NCBI GenBank assembly: GCA_009767595.1
Contig: VSDK01012554.1
Coordinates: forward strand, 15,001 to 79,000
DNA from: Symbiodinium kawagutii
Lineage: Eukaryota; Sar; Dinophyceae; Suessiales; Symbiodiniaceae
Direction of reading: 5' to 3'
Length of the DNA stretch: 64,000 bases
In this document: positions 20,124-31,719 of the stretch, piece after piece
How positions within the stretch are numbered: the stretch's first letter is position 1
How the letters are laid out: each line of letters begins with the position of its first letter
The notes under the pieces: model-generated
What the model saw: only the letters and a program-made list of their open reading frames with translations
Database searches by the model: none
Told to the model about the DNA's origin: nothing
Made by a program: the position numbers and the translations under genes

Positions 20124-21103
20124 CTGCCAGCGAGCATGGGAAGCTTCTGCTTGGCAAGTGATCGACCAGCAGTTCAATAATGCCTAATTAAGCTACAGTT
20201 CATGGTGGTTTATGATGGTTAATGGATGGTGAGTGAAGCTTGATTGGTAAAGTAGCCGACAATTAATTGATGCTTAATCAATTCATGCGTGTGGTGGCTG
20301 ATGATGGTTTATGATGGTTTTTAAGCAATGGTCATTTGATGGTCAGTGAGGGTTAATCATGGTTCAAAATAGTTGGTAATGTCGGCTTTGCGGGCTACGT
20401 TTGTTGTGTTTCTAGTTTGTCGGTCATAAACAGAGCTACCAACTACAGGTCGGTCAGGGGTTCGATGCTGATTTGGTACACGTGTGACATTCATAATATG
20501 TACTTCAGCATATCGCTGTTCAACACACGTGCCTATGTAGTCTAAGGGGTCATAATGGGAGCGAAGTTGATCCGCCGTGGCAGCTATCTAATCAAGCAGC
20601 AAAAATTCCAAGATGTATACTTCTTCATCAATGCTCCCAACTCAACACGTCCAGCCACAGTGTGTAGCACGCGAGGACCAGCGGCGCGTCCTGCATTGGA
20701 GCGTTTCTTCTCTCCCGTCTCATCGATCCATGTGTCCATCTGGAGCCGGTTGTCACAAAAGCGCAAGTCATGGCACCAGCCCACTGCAGCAAGTTGGCGC
20801 TTGGATGAGCTTAGCGGTTTCCTGTTTTTCATGGTACCAAACTACCATCCAATGACTCCGTTTCGACCATCTAGTGGTTTCTCAAGTCACCCCCACTTAT
20901 CATCCAACTTATAGTCATCATTGATAGTAATAACCCCTTTATAGTCATTATTAGTAACTAGTAACTTATAACCCAACCATCTATGGGCTGCCCGTCATGA
21001 CTTCAGAAACCACCACCACTCCTGGTAGCTCTGACTGGGCCCTACAGCCGGCTCCACAGCTCCGCCGGCTCGGCCTTCACTCCGAAGGCGTGCGGCAAAT
21101 CTC
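20124..21103 (-). other. Inferred intron of the formyltransferase-like gene (1.0 kb)
   Basis: Contains GATGGTTTATGATGG filler and half of a family A terminus near 20872. The donor here is non-canonical (see the exon above it in gene order). Confidence 0.4.
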
Positions 21104-21204
21104 CCGCGCTGTGGCGCGGCGCGGCGCGGGCCATGCCGCTCCGCCAAATGTCGAAGGCTTCAAGGATCAAACCAGGCATGACCTCCCAGGGGGCACGCGG
21201 CGCG
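21104..21204 (-). CDS. Formyltransferase-like gene, end of catalytic domain
   Basis: Minus strand, acceptor GGACCATCAG (21206-21205). The reading APRAPWEVMPGLILEAFDIW-RSGMARAAPRHSAG fits the helix G-x-x-L-L-x-E-A-L-x-x-x-x-x-G followed by P-Q/P-R that closes the formyltransferase catalytic domain. The 3' boundary is uncertain: phase with the next exon is met by a GA donor (CGCGG|GAGATT), a class of 5' splice site known in dinoflagellates. A GT donor at 21080-21079 exists but breaks the phase unless another small exon is present. The frame remains open to a TAG at 21042. Confidence 0.6.
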
Positions 21205-23252
21205 CTGATGGTCCATGATGCTTGCGGAACGTTCATGAATGGTGTAACCATCATTGATGGTTAAGGATGGTTAATGATGGTCCATGATGGTTGCTGATGG
21301 TCCATGATGGTCCATGATGGTTAATGATGCTTAATGATGATGATTATTTCATCCAGGATGGTTAATGATGATTAATTGTCCATGATGATTCATTGATGGG
21401 TGATAGTGGTAAAACTATGATGAGCTTTCAAAAGCAGTATCAAAAATACGCCTTCGTGCGGGATAAATGATCCGTTTGTACGGGTCAACTATGGATAGTA
21501 ATGAATGAAACTCGGGGTTCGTATTCAAAACCTGGAGGGTTCACACCCGAAGCTGTAATTTCAACCCTGCAGATGCGTAGAGTCTTGAGGACTAATTAAT
21601 CATGATGAATCTATAGTTAAGATTGGTTGATGAACGAGCTATATGCGCTGATTAACTGTGGCTAATACTTGCTGCTCTGCGGTTCAGAGTCGTTGATAAG
21701 CTGGTAGCCGATGGTTGATAGTAGAAGATATCAATCAGCAATACCATAGAGTCGCCAGTAAAAACTCGTCAGCACTAGCAGCAACCAGTTTACAGTTTCC
21801 AGTTGCCACACAAAGGAACACCGAAGCAACAAGATCACTTCGTTACCAAACAAACCAATGAGATACCAAATGCTCCAATGCTACCAGTTCGGAACCAAAC
21901 CAGCTAGTTAGTTACCTAAAGAACCAACGACTGTGGTCACGTAACCGACCGATGCCGAAAAATGTTTCCAATCGTTGCTTTCAAGCCCAACAACTGTCTG
22001 GTTGGTGGCTTTCACCCCTATGAAAAATAACAAAAAAATATGAGTGAATCAACAAACCATTTGTTTATACTAGGGAAACTGAAAAATGCCAATTAAACAA
22101 CCGACTAGCAATTGGTTGTTCAAGGACTGTTGGTGATTATCCCCCATTACTGACCCTTGTGAATGGTTTTTAGCTCAAAAAACCCTATAGAACCAAAAGC
22201 TATGCAGGTTTTTCAAGGTTTGTAGCCATTCACAAGGGCTGCTATGCATCCGGTGAATCCGGCTTGCTCTAACCCTATTATAAGCAACGACATGGTTTTC
22301 TCGAAATAGGGGTACCCCCAAATCATCCACAAACTGTCGTCTCTTGTAGTAAACCCATTTTTGAGCACCCTTGCTTTAAGAAATCCCCTAGTAAATCAAC
22401 CCTTGTGCTAAAGAAATACTTTAAAAATGCTTGAATCAACTTACCCTTACTTTAAGAAATCCAAATATCCCTAGATCATCATAGGGTAATAATATGTAAA
22501 GATACTCCGATACTCCCCATATCCTTCTATCAATGATACCCATATTATTACCCCTTGTGATCCTTGCTACAAGCGGCTGACCGCACCGCTTGGCCTTCTG
22601 CAACTGCTCCAACACCATCCCAGAGGTCTTCCCTGCCGCAGATCCCATGGGTGAAGAGTGGCAAGCCATGGGTTTTTCACTATGAAAAATTGGTAGTTAT
22701 TGAATGATGCTTAAGAAAAACCAGTGGGTTGCTGAGTATCCCACTTCACAAATTTCCGTCACGGCATACCCCAGGTGGGTGAACCAAGATCACCTGGATC
22801 TTTGTCCGTCTCCAAACATCATTGATCTGTGTCGCTTGTTAAGCTCCCACCCAATACCCACAGAACCCCAGGCAACTTGTGACCGCCATGTCGTGGCACT
22901 CCACTTGGTGAAGTCGCGCCAGGTGCTTGTGCTATCACACGAATCGATGGCCTTGTAAGCAAGTCATTTCTAAGCATTGACTCGTTCATAGTGAAGCCTA
23001 GAACAAGCTGATGATTTCATTATAAGCTGATGATTTCAAAGCATGTTTAACATCATTTCTCCACCGTCAGCCCATTCTTCACAATCACCCATCATTGACC
23101 ATCATAAAGCACCCATGAATCATGAACCATCATGTATCATCAACAACCATCACGAAGCACCATCAACCAACATCAACCACCACACTTAACCACACTTGAG
23201 CACATTTAACCACTATTAACCACCATCAACCCTCCTTCACCCGCCATGTCAC
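21205..23252 (-). other. Inferred intron of the formyltransferase-like gene (2.0 kb)
   Basis: Contains CATGATGGTTAATGATGG filler (21240-21400), a family B element (21998-22108) and a worn family A copy (about 22291-22395). Confidence 0.5.
21998..22108. repeat. Family B inverted-repeat element
   Basis: Starts CTGGTTGGTGGCTTTCACC and ends AACAACCGACTAG. CAACT and CAATT at the two sides suggest a 5-bp target duplication. Confidence 0.6.
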
Positions 23253-23370
23253 AGGCCCGTAACAGCGGGCCCACCTTCCAAGCACACCCGACCGCCGCGC
23301 AGCAGGACATCTTTGGAGTCGTCGATGACGTCCGTCATGACGTGGACGCAGCACTCCAAGTGGCTCTCTC
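23253..23370 (-). CDS. Formyltransferase-like gene, exon with the VHVMT ... D segment
   Basis: Minus strand, acceptor GCTTGCGAG (23372-23371). Joined to the previous exon it reads ILR-GESHLECCVHVMTDVIDDSK-DVLLRGGRV. Formyltransferases have I-L-x-G-E-x-x-x-G-V-T-V-H-x-M-T-x-x-x-D-x-G-x-I-L here, with the Asp catalytic; the Asp is present, the following Gly is replaced by a Ser-Lys pair. The end at 23253 (CT|GTGACA) keeps phase with the exon at 21204; an alternative donor at 23275 (AAG|GTGGGC) is equally good by sequence but not by phase. Codons are GC-rich unlike the flanks. Confidence 0.78.
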
Positions 23371-23431
23371 CTCGCAAGCGATGACGTGCGGTTAATTGGT
23401 CTGTGCCAAGCCATGACAGGTTTTTTACATA

Positions 23432-23533
23432 TGGTGGTTTCTCAAAATAGGGAGCCCAAAAAACGGCTGGTTTATCACTATCAATAGTTAATAATGGATG
23501 ATTTGGGGGTACCCCTATTTTGAGAAACACTCA
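23432..23533. repeat. Family A inverted-repeat element, TA on both sides
   Basis: TGGTGGTTTCTCAAAATAGG to CCTATTTTGAGAAACACTCA, 102 bp, flanked by TA (23430-23431 and 23534-23535). In one frame on the minus strand it is open and continuous with the exon at 23370. Confidence 0.85.
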
Positions 23534-24438
23534 TATCTAGAAAAGGCAATGACCATGGATATAGGGCCCATATGGTTGGTGAACAAACCCTAGAAACCAT
23601 GCTTAGTTGGGGCTGTGCCAAGCCATAGGTTAACCAATAACCATTTGGTGGGTCATTGCTAGGTTATTACGGTTATTGGTTATTCCTTGACTAGGTTACT
23701 AGGAAATCAAATAGGGTAATGGGCCCCACGAAAAAATGGTTTGTATGGGATTACAATGTTTAATTTTATAGGGATTCATAGGGGATCATCACCAACAGTA
23801 ACGGTTCAACAACTACTGCTTCTGGGGGGTTCTTGAAAAACATTGTAAGGCGTGTTATATCATAGTAAGGATTATTTTGTTATATTTTATTATGATTTGT
23901 GAAGGGTTCTTATATTTCAACCCTTATATTGTTTGAAACATTGCACAAGGGTTGTTATAACAGTTGAAAAAGTCATGGCTGATAAACACCTGCATCAATT
24001 AACAACAACTATGGTTAATATTAATTACCAAAAAATGAATACAGTATATAGTATTAAATCATTGAAAATCGTTAGACTATCTGTATATAAAGATTGCCGC
24101 GGTTGGGTTGAACATTTATATCGTTTGGACGGTTGACAAATTATGCAAGTGTTGTTATTATCAGTAGTTACCATTCATGAATATCAATTGTCATAAGTGT
24201 TGTCATGGGGGGTTTGAGATCAGGGTCAATATTGGCAAACAACGATACTCATTACAATAATGACAATGAGTAATAAGTCAATTCAACTAATATCAATTCA
24301 ATTAATGATACATATCATTGATGTAATTGAATGGTTTACAAGAACAACCATGATCTCTGACGGATATGGCTGTGGGTCGAGGGCCCCTGCATCCCTACTT
24401 AACATATCAAATGAGGAAACTAGAGACCCAGCCCCATA

Positions 24439-24540
24439 TGGTGGTTTCTTAAAATAAGGAACCCCAAGAATGGTTGGTTTTTTACTATAAATGGTTTATA
24501 ATGGATGATTTGGGGGGTCCCCTATTTTGAGAAACCCCCA
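24439..24540. repeat. Family A inverted-repeat element, TA on both sides
   Basis: TGGTGGTTTCTTAAAATAAG to CCTATTTTGAGAAACCCCCA, 102 bp, flanked by TA (24437-24438 and 24541-24542). Confidence 0.85.
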
Positions 24541-25082
24541 TATGGCTGAACATCATTTTCAACTGCAAATGAATGGTTGATACTGGTTCACGACGACTAC
24601 TATTGGTCAGTGAGTGATTTCAAAAGTGGTGAGGAATGGATACTGCAAATAATCACAGTTATATAATCAATAGTCAATTCTAGTCATTTAGCCCTTTATT
24701 CATGGTCAATTGCATGATGAGAATTGGGTCTGTAACATGTTCAAAATCCTGCGCACGCCCATCTCTTTAAAACTTTTGAAATGCAAACGCTAAACCCTGA
24801 AACCGTAAAAAACCCTGCAACCTTAAACCCAAAAACCAAAAGACTGTCTTATGTTCATGGGCAAACCTTAGGGTGGGGAGAGAATCTGTCATGATGGCCA
24901 ATTCATCGGATCATCCAGATGCGTGATACACATTGATACGTAAATGGGTCACTCCTCAGCCATTCAGGCAGCCGAACGCAGCGATTTCGAACAGTGAACC
25001 AATGAACCCAACATAGTCACAACACCGACACGCCTCCACCATCCTCCCAACAACCAAAACATCAACCCCCGTCCAGGCGCAC

Positions 25083-25136
25083 CTCGCAGGATCTGTGCTT
25101 GCAGGGGGAGCCCACCGCGATAAAATGGCAATTTGC
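25083..25136 (-). CDS. Formyltransferase-like gene, LPFYRG exon (54 nt)
   Basis: Minus strand. Acceptor CTCCTTCTGCTAG (25138-25137) with a good pyrimidine tract, donor GAG|GTGCGC. The 54 bases give KLPFYRGGLPLQAQILR. Joined to the preceding exon the text is N-F-H-P-S-K-L-P-F-Y-R-G-G, an almost exact formyltransferase signature (N-x-H-P-S-x-L-P-x-Y-R-G). The Ser codon is created by the splice (A + GC), which is strong evidence that both boundaries are right. Confidence 0.82.
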
Positions 25137-25746
25137 CTAGCAGAAGGAGGTTCCGTGGCGACGGTCTCGTTTCAGCTCCCCTTTGAAGGTCGACTGCTTG
25201 GTGGGTGCTCATCACCCTAGTGGTTAATAATGGTTAATAATGGTTTATGATGGTTCATGATGGTTAATGATGGATAATGATGGTTGATAACGGCTAATGA
25301 TGATTAATAATGATCATGAATCTGCTTGGTGGGTGCGCTGAACCACCCCGTCATGAAAAATATGTTCGTTTGTCAACCAACCATTGGTCAATAATGACAT
25401 TTGGGAAAATAACAAATGTGAATCAAACCACCAACCAGTAGACAATAAGCAGCAAAAGGTGGTGACACCCCGAAGATGGTGTCCAACTTACATACAAATG
25501 CAGGCGCGTCGTGGTGGCCTCCACCAGTTGGCGGCTAGTCGCTGGTGCCTTTCCCACACGAGATAAGTGGGTGCTGGGCCCATGGCTGCGAAACGTGGCA
25601 ATTGGGTTGCCATGTGGCAAATTGGGTCACCTCCTATTACTGTCATTAATCAGTGACAATCCAGAATCCAGAACCAACCATCATCCAAAAAAACGACCAC
25701 AACAAGACCAACTGTTCAAGCGCCCAAAAAAACGTCGCCGCGTCAC
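25137..25746 (-). other. Inferred intron of the formyltransferase-like gene (610 bases)
   Basis: GT donor at 25746-25745, AG acceptor at 25138-25137. Contains a family B element and TGATGGTTAATGATGG filler. Confidence 0.75.
25325..25438. repeat. Family B inverted-repeat element
   Basis: CTTGGTGGGTGCGCTGAACC at the left and AATCAAACCACCAACCAG at the right, with the shared TGAAAAATATG and CAACCAACCATT interior. Confidence 0.65.
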
Positions 25747-25870
25747 TGGGATGAAAGTTCAGCGCCACTTTCGTTGGGATCGTCACCGCGTGCGGTGGCA
25801 AGACATGGAAACCCACCGTCAGTAACACGTCGGGGGCCCAGTGACGCAACGCTGCGTAGACTTCCTCCAC
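25747..25870 (-). CDS. Formyltransferase-like gene, exon with the NFHP active-site residues
   Basis: Minus strand. Acceptor CACAACCAG (25872-25871), donor CCCA|GTGACG. It encodes 41 codons: VEEVYAALRHWAPDVLLTVG-FHVLPPHAVTIPTK-VALNFHP plus one base. This matches the formyltransferase core P-D-x-x-x-x-x-G-x-x-x-L-P-x-x-x-x-x-x-P-x-x-x-x-x-N-x-H-P-S; the catalytic Asn and His are codons 38 and 40. The enzyme type transfers a formyl group from 10-formyl-tetrahydrofolate, in methionyl-tRNA formyltransferase to initiator Met-tRNA of plastid or mitochondrion. Which family member this is cannot be settled without the N-terminus. Confidence 0.82.
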
Positions 25871-26215
25871 CTGGTTGTGACGAACGGCTCACGGGAGTTC
25901 ATGATAACTGGTGTTAATAATGATAATAATAGTATGTGGCGATATGTGGCAATAATGCTTAATTAGTGATGATGGTCAATTAAAGGTGTGAATAGTTAAT
26001 AGCAGTTGATGATACCTAATAACACATGATAATAGTTGCTGATAGTGGTGCGAATCGTGGTAACAATGGTTTGCAATGACACATAAAAATGACATGGTGA
26101 CCTTGTTGGTGCTTGAAAATAATTGTTCATGATGAATTGTTGCTGTAATGATGGTAGAAGAAGTAATAGTAAGAATAATAGCAGCAGTAATGGGTGGAAA
26201 AACCACTACTACCAA

Positions 26216-26228
26216 CACTACTATTACA

Positions 26229-26274
<46 letters not shown>

Positions 26275-26275
26275 T

Positions 26276-26370
<95 letters not shown>

Positions 26371-26601
26371 GTACTACTAGTACTACCACCACAAGTAATA
26401 CTACGAATACGATTACGACTACGGCTACGACTACAACTGCTACGACCAGCTGATACGACCATGACTATAATAACTGCTAGGGCTACGATACGGCCGCGAC
26501 TATACTACGACTACGACTATTGCGACTACGACTACGACTACACTTGTTACGACTACGCCTACACTTGCTACGACTACGACGACTACGACTACGACCTACG
26601 G

Positions 26602-26650
<49 letters not shown>

Positions 26651-26655
26651 CAGCA
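26216..26655. repeat. ACT triplet array turning into TAG triplets
   Basis: Pure (ACT)n from about 26218 to 26370, then TACGACTACGAC-type variants to 26600, then (GTA)n 26602-26650. The switch from ACT to GTA on one strand makes the outer parts near-complementary. Poly-Thr, poly-Tyr, poly-Val and poly-Ser frames here are artefacts. Confidence 0.95.
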
Positions 26656-26682
26656 GCAATAATAGTAATAGTGATTTTAAAA

Positions 26683-26889
26683 GACGGTCAAAACAGGTTG
26701 GAAACGCATGATGATGGTTAAAACTAGCGCATGATGAATCATGATGGTTAATGATAAATCGTACTGAAGAGCCAGTCATCAACTTCCTTCTTGTCTTCTA
26801 TGGAGCATTTTCAACCACTGCTATTATCATAACTACTCGAAACTACAATATCCGGTCTTTGAAATCTAAGATTGTATGGCTAACCAACA
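26683..26889 (+). repeat. Duplicated block, copy 1
   Basis: From GACGGTCAAAACAGGTTGG to ATTGTATGGCTAACCAA; aligns over its length with 31287-31528 with scattered substitutions. Copy 1 lacks about 40 bases present in copy 2 (after GTGTTTGAAAT). Both copies directly follow an ACT-to-TAG array. Confidence 0.8.
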
Positions 26890-26899
26890 TTGCGGCGCC

Positions 26900-27910
26900 T
26901 CCCACACCTAAATTGGCTGAAAATCAACAAAAAAAGAACAATTCAAACAAAACAGCGCACAATCTATACTGTGGCATGGAGGGGTGAAAAGGGGGAACAC
27001 CTGATATGTATGCATGGGTCTATGCGCATGTATGCACACAGAAGAATACATGTATGAGTTTTGCATGTATGGATGCTTGCGTGTATGTATGAAAAAATGC
27101 TTGCCTGTACACATGCGGCAAGGAACCGACGCTCTCGGCCACAGCGGGCCAACCTGTACAAGCATGTAATCAACTCGGGCCACACCATGGAGCGGAATAC
27201 ACGCGAACTGACGAATGAATAGCCGGTGTCCATCAAGGGCCCACGCGCAAGCTGATTCCAAATACATTCGTGAGGACCTGCGCCAACATTACCCTGCGCC
27301 AACACTTTATGGGCGCCCAAGTAGAAATATGACGGGTTAAACTGTAACAGGTTAAGTATTGCTGGCCTGCTGACTCTGAAGAAGGAAATTGTGGAATCCC
27401 TCCACAAAAGCAACCGCTCCCGGTTTATTCCAGGAGCATGTGCCTCCTGGCATTTCATGACGTAGGCAAACTGACGTTGCACACCAAGAGGCTCACTCAA
27501 CCGCAAATTAATAATTGCCATCACATTTCAAACGGGTGGACGACGCTTGCAACACGACGGCATTTGGCCTGATAGCTACAACCCTATGTCACGCAAATGA
27601 GAAATCTGTCACGGCAGAATGACCCAATGTTGCCTCAGCTTTAACCGCTTGCAAACGGTTTTCGGCTGTCTGCTTGGCTACCTGCAACCGTACATGAATA
27701 AAAGCATGAAAAACAGAACAGCAAAAGTTGATTCTTTCCAAAAATATTCAATGAAACTAATGACATGATGCCAATGGGCCTACACACGGGCATGCTCAAA
27801 GGAAAAGGCAAGCAAGAAGAAACATGAATAATCTAGAAGATTCTCTCAGCTTCGCAGATTCATCCGCGCGCCAAGCGCCAACAACAACAACAACAACAAC
27901 AACAACAACC

Positions 27911-27944
<34 letters not shown>

Positions 27945-29500
27945 CCACCACTGCACAGTACGATGCTCAGATCTCTGCCGAAATCTTTTTCCTCTAGCAT
28001 CCAGCTGACAAAGCACTGTAATTGCCTAGCTGTTTGGCCTAGCGGCTGAACGGAAACTACTTGAAACTGACGAGGTGTGTCTCAAGGCATTCCACGCAAG
28101 CGCAGAAAACAAGACACGGTTCTGTTTGATATTCTGTCCTCAAGTAGCACCCCCGGCGTGTTACACGCACTGTTTGTTTTTTGTTCCCGGCGGTCTCATA
28201 TGAGTCTGCCCGGCATCCCTGCTGTAGGGCCGCCCGATTGGCTTCAAATTGTTGGCGGGCCATATCTTCCATGGACAGCTTGGCCGTATATCTCCGGCGG
28301 CTGCACTAAGTAGGGCGCATAAGGAGGGCCTCGTCGCCGGCGTCTGTGAGGAGCGCTCTTTCAAGGGCCAAGGCCTGCGCAACGAAGATGGCGTCGGCCG
28401 ATTGCCATATCGAGCACGGGAAAAATCACAACTCCTGGCAAGGCGTTTATCTTCTAATAATGTTGAGAATAAAGCAAGCAGGCGTAGATTTTCAAACAAA
28501 AGCCTCAAGACTAGTCTAATCTTTTGCTCCCCAAAAGCATGGGTACACATGAAATATCGGGCTTTAAACGAAGCCAGCTTCCCCATGCGACACGGGTCAC
28601 GTTGCGGGCACAATGATGCGGATTGCCATGGGGCACACAGCTTTGTAAGCTTTCAACGGTCAACAACTTCTCCAGCCAAGCACATTTCTAGCTGCCATTT
28701 GTCCCAACGGGGATCGCATTGTTCAGTCGGGGGGTCAAGCTTCTGTGTCGCAGCTGGAGAATTTGTATTTGCTGCTGTGTTTCGATGCGAAGCCACAACA
28801 ACAGAAACAGAAAAAGGCAATGTGTATAGAGATGTTGTGCTTGCACAACTTTCATGATGGCTGCAACTTCAAGTGGCATTTTTTCTTTCCTTCAGAGCTG
28901 CGCGCCACCCCACTTGTGGAGCCAACGGTGTCAAGCAACCTGCTCGAAGTGAAGCACTGCTATCCCCCGTCCCACTCATGAAATATTGCGGGCGCGTCAC
29001 TCTAGGAGAGACACAAGAGGCGTCAGCAATCACTGGTACTGATTGATGCCACGCCTTGTTGAAATGCTTTGGGGCCGCATTCGGAATGAGGGTACCTTGG
29101 GGCAAGCACTAGCGGTAAATTTTTGGGGGAGATTGTCCTAGACTCCCCTTCTACCCGCATGCCCCGCCTTGGAAGATAAAGGCATAATTGCCGGTGATGG
29201 CGCAGCGCACCCACAACCATCTTCCCTGCCGGTACCTCCGGCTGCACAATGCAGGTCCAGATTGCCAATAACCATTTTGAGGCTCTTGCGCAATGACAAA
29301 CTGGACGCGCACGATCAAGGGTAGTACCCGCCAAGCTGGCCTCACAACATTCATTTCAACTGCCGGCAGTCTTCTTAATATACACATAAGTGCGTTCGTA
29401 TTTCTTCTTTTGAGCCGACCAGTCTGTGCAGGACCCAGCCGAGAATTGCTGAGCCGTCAGCTTAATTTCAAAACAAGATAATGAACTAACCCCGTATTTT
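26900..29500. other. GC-richer stretch without the local repeat families, no assigned gene
   Basis: No AACCATCATT filler or A/B/C elements are seen. Several open frames of 60-200 codons exist on both strands (for example 28249-28857 plus, 26964-27524 minus); none shows a family motif and the strands conflict. A minus-strand piece near 28290-28385 (ALALERALLTDAGDEALL) looks protein-like but has no clear splice context. Confidence 0.4.
27879..27946. repeat. CAA trinucleotide microsatellite
   Basis: Run of (CAA)n with two CCA interruptions. Confidence 0.95.
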
Positions 29501-29554
29501 CATGACATCGCCGGCTTCAAAATGAAGCTCTTGTGCCGGATGAACACAAATATC

Positions 29555-29576
29555 ACCACTACTACTACTACTACTC

Positions 29577-29662
<86 letters not shown>

Positions 29663-29806
29663 GCTACTGCTACTACTACTACCACTACAACTACCACTAC
29701 CACTACCACTACTACTACTCCTACTACTACTACCACTACCACTACTACTACTCCTACTACTCCTACTACTCCTACTACTCCTACTACTACTACTACTACT
29801 ACTACC

Positions 29807-29843
<37 letters not shown>

Positions 29844-29871
29844 CTACTACTACTATTACTACTACTACTAT

Positions 29872-29902
<31 letters not shown>

Positions 29903-29998
29903 GCTACTACTACTACTACTATTACTACTACTACTACTACTACTCCTACTACTCCTACTACTCCTACTACTCCTACTACTACTACTACTACTACTACC

Positions 29999-30035
<37 letters not shown>

Positions 30036-30060
30036 CTACTACTATTACTACTACTACTAT

Positions 30061-30097
<37 letters not shown>

Positions 30098-30098
30098 G

Positions 30099-30161
<63 letters not shown>

Positions 30162-30270
30162 CGGCTACTACTACGGCTACCAATACTACTACTACTACTA
30201 CTACTACTGCTATTGCTATTGCTACTGCTACCCCTACTTCTACTGCTACTTCTACTACAATACTACAACG
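29555..30270. repeat. ACT triplet array with a 192-bp higher-order period
   Basis: Almost all (ACT)n with CCT, GCT, CGA and ATT variants. The ACGACGACGACG marker recurs at 29822 and 30014 (192 bases = 64 triplets), each preceded by the same CTCCTACTACTCC block, so a block of the array has duplicated. The 227- to 260-codon open frames are artefacts of the triplet. Confidence 0.95.
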
Positions 30271-30789
30271 TCTTGTGTCTAACTATTTCAAACGTGTTCC
30301 TTGAGGGCCCGACGCCGTCAGGGTACAAGTGGCTCGGTTCGGACTGGCTCATTATCTCAGGTTTCCCGAGGTAGGCCATCCTGCGGGGGTAATAGGCTAT
30401 GGGATCTTTTTTAAAGCGTGTTGAAATCAGTCCTTCTTGGACAGCCCACCGCGACAGTCCGGAGCCTTGCAAGCTGCAGCGGGGTTCGAAAATCTGCCCG
30501 GAGAAGATGGGAAGCTGAGGATGCAAGGAATCACACGAGAACATGCAATCATGGAAAGAATCAGTCAAGAAAGGCGCCTCGCCCTTCGCAATTATTTTCT
30601 GTCAAGAATGAAAAATGCTACAAGAAAATATGGGAGAAGGTTATTGCATCCTTCAGACGGAATCACTCACAACCTTTCTGCGGTAAAGATTATAGAGTCG
30701 TAACCTCAAACCTTTCTATTGCCAGGAATGATTTTCAAAAATGCTGCCACAAGTGCTGTTCAATTGAAAACACATCCCTGTGACCGTTC

Positions 30790-31285
<496 letters not shown>

Positions 31286-31286
31286 A

Positions 31287-31528
31287 GACGGTCAAGACAT
31301 GTTGGAGACGCATGATGATGGTTAAGTATGGCTCATGATGAATCATGATGGTTGATGATAGATCGTACCTAAGAGCCAGCCATCAACTTCCTTCTTTTCT
31401 TCTATTGAGCATGTTCAATCATTGCTAATCATAACTACTCGAAGCTACAGTATCCGGTGTTTGAAATATGTAACCCACCCAACATCCAGGTATTGTTTGT
31501 CAGTCTATGATTGTATGGCTAACCAATA
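31287..31528 (+). repeat. Duplicated block, copy 2
   Basis: GACGGTCAAGACATGTTGG to ATTGTATGGCTAACCAA; see 26683-26889. Includes an extra ATGTAACCCACCCAACATCC region relative to copy 1. Confidence 0.8.
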
Positions 31529-31655
31529 GGTCTACCAACATACTTACCAATATTTGCAAACCAACAAGTAATGTTGCTCATCAATCTTCCAGGAGAGATT
31601 GGCAATGAAGGGCTGAATCCGCCGCCCAGTAGTTGTGCAGCCACCCCTCCAGCAC

Positions 31656-31719
31656 CTTTGCTCGATAGGCGGCATCATCTCTGCAGATTCGGGCAAAGCT
31701 GAGGCTGTCCGGGCACAAC
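31656..31719 (-). CDS. Possible minus-strand exon, unrecognised
   Basis: Acceptor GTGAAGTCAG, donor AAAG|GTGCTG; 21 codons LCPDSLSFARICRDDAAYRA-K after one base. If the donor is ignored the frame continues VLEGWLHNYWAADSALHC... to a TGA. It looks protein-like, but its phase does not fit between the formyltransferase exons at 33634 and 25870, so it is either a relic or part of something else. Confidence 0.3.

Larger units (their letters stand above)
23371..25082 (-). other. Inferred intron of the formyltransferase-like gene (1.7 kb)
   Basis: GT donor at 25082-25081, AG acceptor at 23372-23371. Holds two complete family A elements (23432-23533 and 24439-24540) and a fragment of a family C terminus near 24369. 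Confidence 0.65.

Noticed and set aside
20440..20480. GGGGTTCGATGC resembling a tRNA T-arm
   Set aside because: No acceptor stem, D-arm or A-box at the right distance.
26123..26721. Long poly-Tyr, poly-Thr, poly-Leu, poly-Ser and poly-Val open frames
   Set aside because: They are translations of ACT/TAG triplets; every frame of both strands is open for the same reason.
29500..30304. 227- to 260-codon open frames
   Set aside because: Triplet array artefacts without any non-repeat domain.
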